DNA of 50,145 nucleotides from Heliobacteriaceae bacterium (GTDB lineage: Bacteria; Cyanobacteriota; Vampirovibrionia; Gastranaerophilales; Gastranaerophilaceae). The notes under the pieces are model-generated. The model was not told where the DNA came from, ran no database searches, and was given only the letters and a program-made list of their open reading frames with translations. Below, one piece after another: positions 46,944 through 50,145 of the stretch; the first letter of the stretch is position 1; the number at the start of each line of letters is the position of its first letter. Where the stretch lies: positions 1 to 50,145 of the forward strand of contig JAISCP010000099.1 in assembly GCA_031265495.1 (NCBI GenBank), in the 5' to 3' direction. A program made the position numbers and the translations under genes.

Positions 46944-48185
46944 ATGAAAACCGACAAAATTAACAACAATAAACCATTTACCGCAAATATAGGCTTGGGA
47001 CTTCAGGCAGCAAGTAAAATCGTTGCAATTCAGGAAGGCGGCGCAGGTTTATCAAATATCCGATTTATTCAGGATACTGCCACAAATCTTACCCCCAGAG
47101 TGATTTTTGCCAGAAGTAAGGCGGATTTGGTTGAAAATACTTTTCTTGAATTGACTGAGTCCCTGCTTGTGTACTACTGTCCGGCATTGCTTGGCGAGAA
47201 AATTTTCAGAAAACTTTACTCTAAAAAGTTATCTCCGGCAGCAAGGAAACTCATTTCCACTCCGGCAAATGAACTGCTGAAAAGCAAAATACCGGATAAT
47301 AAGCTTCTGATGCCCGTTAAGGCTGCGCTTGCCCTGAGCTGCTTTGCAATCCCGCTTGTTGAATTCACGCTGAATTATTTCAAAAATCTGGTAACACTGG
47401 GCGCTTTCAGACAAGGGAATTTTGAAAACATTGCAAATCTTGATAAAACAAATAAAGTTGATAAAAAATTAAATCAGGAAGTCGAAAAAAGCGCAAAGAA
47501 AAACATTAAACGCGCTGCGGCAATATACGGCGGCTGTCTTGCGGCAAGCGCTCTGTTAATCAAAAAAGGCGCGGGGTCAAAGCTTCTGCGTAATGTTTCC
47601 GAAGCAATTCTGGCGCCGGGCACGAAGTTCTTTAAAGGAAAAGAAAAAAGTGAAAAATTCCTTAATAAATATTTAAGCCTTGATTTTGCCGATAACAACG
47701 GTAAATTAACCATGAGCCGCGGTCAGCTTACATCCTGCGTTCTGGTCGGCGGCGCGGGGTACTTCGGCGCCTCAAAAGACAGAGGCAGACAAAACTTCCT
47801 TGAAACGCTTTTCAGATTTCCGCTGGTAGGGTTTTATGTTATTTCCGGCCACGAACTGCCGGAAAAAGGCCTGAAAAAACTGCTTTACAAAAACGGAAAA
47901 TGCAAAGACCTGATTGATAAGAATTTGAATGTTCCCAAGCTTGATGAATTAAAACAGCTTGCGCAGGCTATTGTCAATAAGCGCGGCGGAGATTACAATG
48001 AAGTTTACAAAAAGCTTCTCAGGCAAAAGACTTTTATAGCCGGAGTTCCGTTGTTGTTCGGAATAGGCGTTATGGGATTTTTTGTTACCAAATCGTCTAA
48101 TATGTTCACAAAATTCAGGTATGAAAAAGAAAAGGCAAAAAACAGCATGTTAATGCCTGTATCGTCAAAAAGGTTTTTTACTTAA
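46944..48185 (+). CDS. hypothetical membrane-associated protein
   Basis: A 413-residue protein of no family I can name. It opens MKTDKINNNKPFTANIGLGLQAASKIV, similar in style to the FGA proteins. Hydrophobic segments include VKAALALSCFAIPLVEFTLNYF (~115-140), RAAAIYGGCLAASALLIKKGAG (~190-212), LTSCVLVGGAGYFGA (~258-272), and FIAGVPLLFGIGVMGFFVTK (~368-388), suggesting several membrane passes; the remainder is Lys-rich. AGGAA lies 8 nt upstream of the ATG. It converges with and overlaps the next gene by 8 nt. Expression may depend on the Trp leader described. Confidence 0.75.
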   Translation: MKTDKINNNKPFTANIGLGLQAASKIVAIQEGGAGLSNIRFIQDTATNLTPRVIFARSKADLVENTFLELTESLLVYYCPALLGEKIFRKLYSKKLSPAARKLISTPANELLKSKIPDNKLLMPVKAALALSCFAIPLVEFTLNYFKNLVTLGAFRQGNFENIANLDKTNKVDKKLNQEVEKSAKKNIKRAAAIYGGCLAASALLIKKGAGSKLLRNVSEAILAPGTKFFKGKEKSEKFLNKYLSLDFADNNGKLTMSRGQLTSCVLVGGAGYFGASKDRGRQNFLETLFRFPLVGFYVISGHELPEKGLKKLLYKNGKCKDLIDKNLNVPKLDELKQLAQAIVNKRGGDYNEVYKKLLRQKTFIAGVPLLFGIGVMGFFVTKSSNMFTKFRYEKEKAKNSMLMPVSSKRFFT

Positions 48186-48723
48186 TCAAGACTTTATCTT
48201 TGTACTGTTCAACCTGCTTATGGTCCAGCCTTAAAAGACCCGGCCGGACAAATTTCTTTATAATAACATTTTCCACAAAACGGTCTATGGGGTTAATTGC
48301 TAAGGCGAGCGCGGCAAAGCCTCCGATAGTTTTCAAAGTGACCGCTTTTTTATGTTTAACTTTTTTGGGTGTAAGCCGTGATACGATTTGCTGGCCGGTA
48401 AAAACAGCGGTAGTCGGCAGGATAAGGCCGGATAAAGCCTGAAAAATAGCTTGCTGTGTTCCGCGATAACCGTTTGGGTTATACAGCGTTTTATCGTTTT
48501 TATATTTGTCGTAAATATCCGCGCCAAAATACATCATAGTCGGAAACCACAGCAGTGTTCCGAGTTTGGGAGCAACGGGGTTTATTGCTGCGCCTATTTC
48601 GTTTGTATATGATAATCCGCGCAGCGGCCATCGTGTTAAAGGGTCAACGTATGCGGGTTCTTCTTTTTTTTGTTCGAATTTGGCTGTATAATCTTTAAAA
48701 TCAACCGGGGCTATTCCTGACAA
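48178..48723 (-). CDS. hypothetical membrane-associated protein
   Basis: A 181-residue protein beginning at TTG (MSGIAPVDFKDYTAKFEQKKEEPAYVDPLTRWPLRGLSYTNEIG). AAAGGAG lies 13 nt upstream, a long spacing. Hydrophobic stretches LGTLLWFPTMMYFGADIY, AIFQALSGLILPTTAVFTG and TIGGFAALALAINPIDRFVENV suggest two or three membrane segments. The composition resembles the convergent gene at 46944-48185 (Lys-rich ends, LTP/K motifs), so the two may belong to one process; that is only suggestion. Confidence 0.7.
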   Translation of the reverse strand: MSGIAPVDFKDYTAKFEQKKEEPAYVDPLTRWPLRGLSYTNEIGAAINPVAPKLGTLLWFPTMMYFGADIYDKYKNDKTLYNPNGYRGTQQAIFQALSGLILPTTAVFTGQQIVSRLTPKKVKHKKAVTLKTIGGFAALALAINPIDRFVENVIIKKFVRPGLLRLDHKQVEQYKDKVLIK

Positions 48724-48901
48724 GTTTGTTAATATCTCCTTTTAAGATTTTAAGTATCCTGAATATTTTTTTTTGCCGGTAGCGGATAACTGAAAAAGGG
48801 AATAAGTGATTAGGTGAACAGGAGAGGATAAGGGTGACGCATGTTAGCAAGTACCGGTATTCGGAATTTTATCGGGCTTCTTTAGTTCTGATTTTTTTTT
48901 G

Positions 48902-48935
48902 CTTACTTTTTCTTTTTTCTAAAAGAAAAAGTAAG
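48902..48935. terminator. long AT-rich hairpin beyond the 3' end of tRNA-Leu
   Basis: CTTACTTTTTCTTTT, loop, AAAGAAAAAGTAAG: a 14-bp near-perfect stem directly downstream of tRNA-Leu (minus strand). The U-rich strand comes first and A residues follow, so it is not a textbook terminator but may aid 3' end formation. Confidence 0.4.
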
Positions 48936-49021
48936 TGCCGATGGCCGGAGTCGAACCGGCACGGGGAGCGAACCCCACCAGATTTTGAGTCTGGCACGTC
49001 TACCAATTTCATCACATCGGC
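48936..49021 (-). tRNA. tRNA-Leu (anticodon CAA)
   Basis: An 86-nt class II tRNA on the minus strand: acceptor GCCGATG/CATCGGC, discriminator A, D-arm with TTGGTAGAC, anticodon stem CCAGA/TCTGG around CTCAAAA (anticodon CAA), a long variable arm (TGGGGTTCGCTCCCC) and T-arm GCCGGTTCGACTCCGGC. It decodes UUG. CCA is not encoded. Confidence 0.96.
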
Positions 49022-49121
49022 ATAATTTTTATCTTACCAGAAACATTTTAAATTTCAACCGTGCAGCCTAATCCGGCAGGCCAATTTATTATTTTTATAC
49101 AATGTTTAAAATATAAATTAT

Positions 49122-49898
49122 ATGAAACACAAAATTGTATTAACTTTATTATTATTTACCGGTATTTGTACTTCTTGTTTTGCTGCTCTGGAAGGACGGG
49201 TATCCGAAAGCGGCGCTGTAAACTCTGTTGTTGACCGGCATACCGGAGAGCCGGTTGCAAACGCAAAAGTTTCCCTGCCAAAGCAAAAGTATTCAACATA
49301 CACGGACAGCAGCGGCGGTTTTAATCTGGACTCCGGTATAAAAGGCAATACGCTTTTATCTGTGGAAAAAGAGGGTTACAGACCGTATTCTTTAACGATT
49401 GATGAAAGCATTGCCGCAAAACCTATGGCACTCAGTATTGAAAAAAGTAATGCCCATGATATTGTGCTGGCGGCAGAGCTGTTTCATCTGGGCGATAATA
49501 ATTTTTCCGGCAATTCCGCGAACTCGGGCGAATTCAAAGCTGATTCATCAGGACCGTTTTATACAAAGACTTTCAAAATGGGCGTTGAGGCGCTTTCGCG
49601 CGGGAATTATCTTGTAGTCGGTTCTATTATAGGAATTGACACATTAATGGCGCGCTCGTTGGGACAAAACAAAATTACCCACTCGTACTCCAGCCCGCCG
49701 GAGGTTTATTTTAACGGCAGCAAGATAGCGGAAATCAGTCTTAATGGGGATAATCAGCGCATAAAACTGCCTAATAACTTAATCCGCCCTGATAATATTA
49801 ACGAAATAACGCTCAAAACCGGTAAAAACCTTATGCAGACCGCATACGTAGACTACGATGATATAGAGTTAATGAATTTGTCGGTACAGCCGGAGTAA
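49122..49898 (+). CDS. secreted protein with carboxypeptidase-regulatory-like domain
   Basis: A 258-residue exported protein. Signal peptide MKHKIVLTLLLFTGICTSCFA|ALEG; the Cys in TSC could alternatively suggest a lipoprotein but lacks a good lipobox. Residues ~35-90 read DRHTGEPVANAKVSLPKQKYSTYTDSSGGFNL..LLSVEKEGYRPYS, the beta-sandwich (CarboxypepD_reg-like) pattern. The C-terminal ~150 residues form a beta-rich domain (EVYFNGSKIAEISLNGDNQRIKLPNNLI..NEITLKTG) with ligand-binding-module feel. Probably a surface or periplasmic adhesin/binding protein; specific role unknown. Confidence 0.82.
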   Translation: MKHKIVLTLLLFTGICTSCFAALEGRVSESGAVNSVVDRHTGEPVANAKVSLPKQKYSTYTDSSGGFNLDSGIKGNTLLSVEKEGYRPYSLTIDESIAAKPMALSIEKSNAHDIVLAAELFHLGDNNFSGNSANSGEFKADSSGPFYTKTFKMGVEALSRGNYLVVGSIIGIDTLMARSLGQNKITHSYSSPPEVYFNGSKIAEISLNGDNQRIKLPNNLIRPDNINEITLKTGKNLMQTAYVDYDDIELMNLSVQPE

Positions 49899-49951
49899 TC
49901 CAAGACAAGTTCAGCATGACAGGAAGGTTATGGTGTGATTTGCCAAGTGCC

Positions 49952-49976
49952 AGATCCTGAAACAAGTTCAGGATTG
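49952..49976. repeat. dispersed palindrome, same family as inside glf
   Basis: agatcctgaaacaagttcaggattg, with a second arm acaagttcagcatgacagg at ~49903-49921. It matches the glf copy for 23 bases. Confidence 0.8.
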
Positions 49977-50023
49977 TATAGGTTAGGTAAGACGGTGACA
50001 AAAATATTTTTTTCTTAACCTGA

Positions 50024-50145
50024 AATATCAAAGAAAAAGCCGGAGAATTGGCACACATAGACTGTCACTATTTGCCAAGAGGAATAATAGAAAACAACAC
50101 CCGGAAATATTATCTTGTGGCAGTAGTAGATGATTGTACAAGAGT
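50024..50145 (+). pseudogene. IS481-like transposase fragment, 5'-truncated, running off the window
   Basis: The open frame to the window end reads EKAGELAHIDCHYLPRGIIE..NNTRKYYLVAVVDDCTR, the start of an integrase core (first catalytic Asp in HIDCHYLP; the VVDDCTR strand follows). It lacks the N-terminal helix-turn-helix; a TGA stop lies at 50021 and repeat DNA directly precedes it. It could be a truncated IS or the middle of a frameshifted one. Different from the copy at 25098-25740, which is more IS481-canonical. Confidence 0.7.

Noticed and set aside
1-50145. CRISPR arrays, rRNA genes, prophage, replication origin, tmRNA
   Set aside because: No regular repeat-spacer array, rRNA segment, phage structural gene, DnaA-box cluster or tmRNA-like sequence was seen; all direct repeats found are irregular in spacing and belong to the families described.

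Overview
The window looks like a chromosomal segment of a non-photosynthetic cyanobacterial relative (Melainabacteria/Vampirovibrionia, probably a gut-type Gastranaerophilales). The case rests on several observations: a Ycf23/DUF561 gene, otherwise typical of cyanobacteria and plastids; the run rpsK-(rpsD)-rpoA-rplQ-truA-rplM-rpsI, which resembles the cyanobacterial order; many prepilin-like proteins starting MKK.GFTLAEVLITLAVIG; and small proteins starting MKINS.NNQNFGA. The placement is inferred from content, not from a phylogeny.

Layout. 1-5.0 kb: an orphan HicB-like antitoxin, tRNA-Arg, a NarL-type response regulator, nadB-nadC (NAD synthesis) and tRNA-Cys. 5.1-7.6 kb: an unusual zinc-ribbon/low-complexity protein overlapping rimM, then trmD. 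7.6-9.2 kb: small hypotheticals and an XRE regulator divergent from a pseudopilin gene. 9.4-15.7 kb: the infA-rpmJ-rpsM-rpsK-rpsD-rpoA-rplQ-truA-rplM-rpsI cluster. Its spacers between infA and rplQ are strangely long and filled with diverged tandem repeats; rpmJ (38 codons) is absent from the ORF track. 16.5-25.1 kb: a glycine-zipper/EF-hand protein, a minus-strand eda-kinase-csaB operon, a CHASE2 adenylate cyclase, and a VKOR-DsbA fusion overlapping queH. 25.1-26.6 kb: a decayed IS481 transposase, a short tyrosine recombinase, and a pair of perfect 29-bp inverted repeats. 26.65-39.04 kb: a tightly overlapping surface-glycan operon (glf, galE, three GT2 enzymes, a GT29-like transferase, a pyruvyltransferase-like protein, a radical-SAM-like protein, a GT-B-like capsule protein, a methyltransferase and an MsbA/PglK-like ABC exporter). 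39.0-39.7 kb: a LuxR remnant and two overlapping small ORFs, one ending in a Cys-rich tail. 39.7-50.1 kb: an FAD disulfide reductase, two paralogous FGA proteins, ycf23, an HtrA-like protease, a TagA-type glycosyltransferase, the N-terminal half of transketolase, a pilin, a YhcH protein, a Trp-codon leader ORF ahead of a membrane-protein gene, tRNA-Leu, a secreted protein, and a broken IS481 end.

The most interesting signals are four. First, a candidate recombinase-controlled invertible switch sits directly upstream of the glycan operon: the two inverted sites have the arm-spacer-arm form of tyrosine-recombinase cores, with oppositely oriented 6-nt spacers. Second, the ribosomal-protein operon spacers are built from tandemly amplified modules resembling translation-initiation leaders. 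Third, a 15-codon leader ORF with tandem Trp codons and mutually exclusive hairpins stands in front of a non-trp gene. Fourth, a 52-codon ORF with a good Shine-Dalgarno ends in SGGLCCNQLCGLLPCG. In addition, several families of short palindromic repeats fill the gaps and appear to have entered or borrowed coding sequence (glf, the transketolase subunit, and the 5' ends of hicB and nadB).
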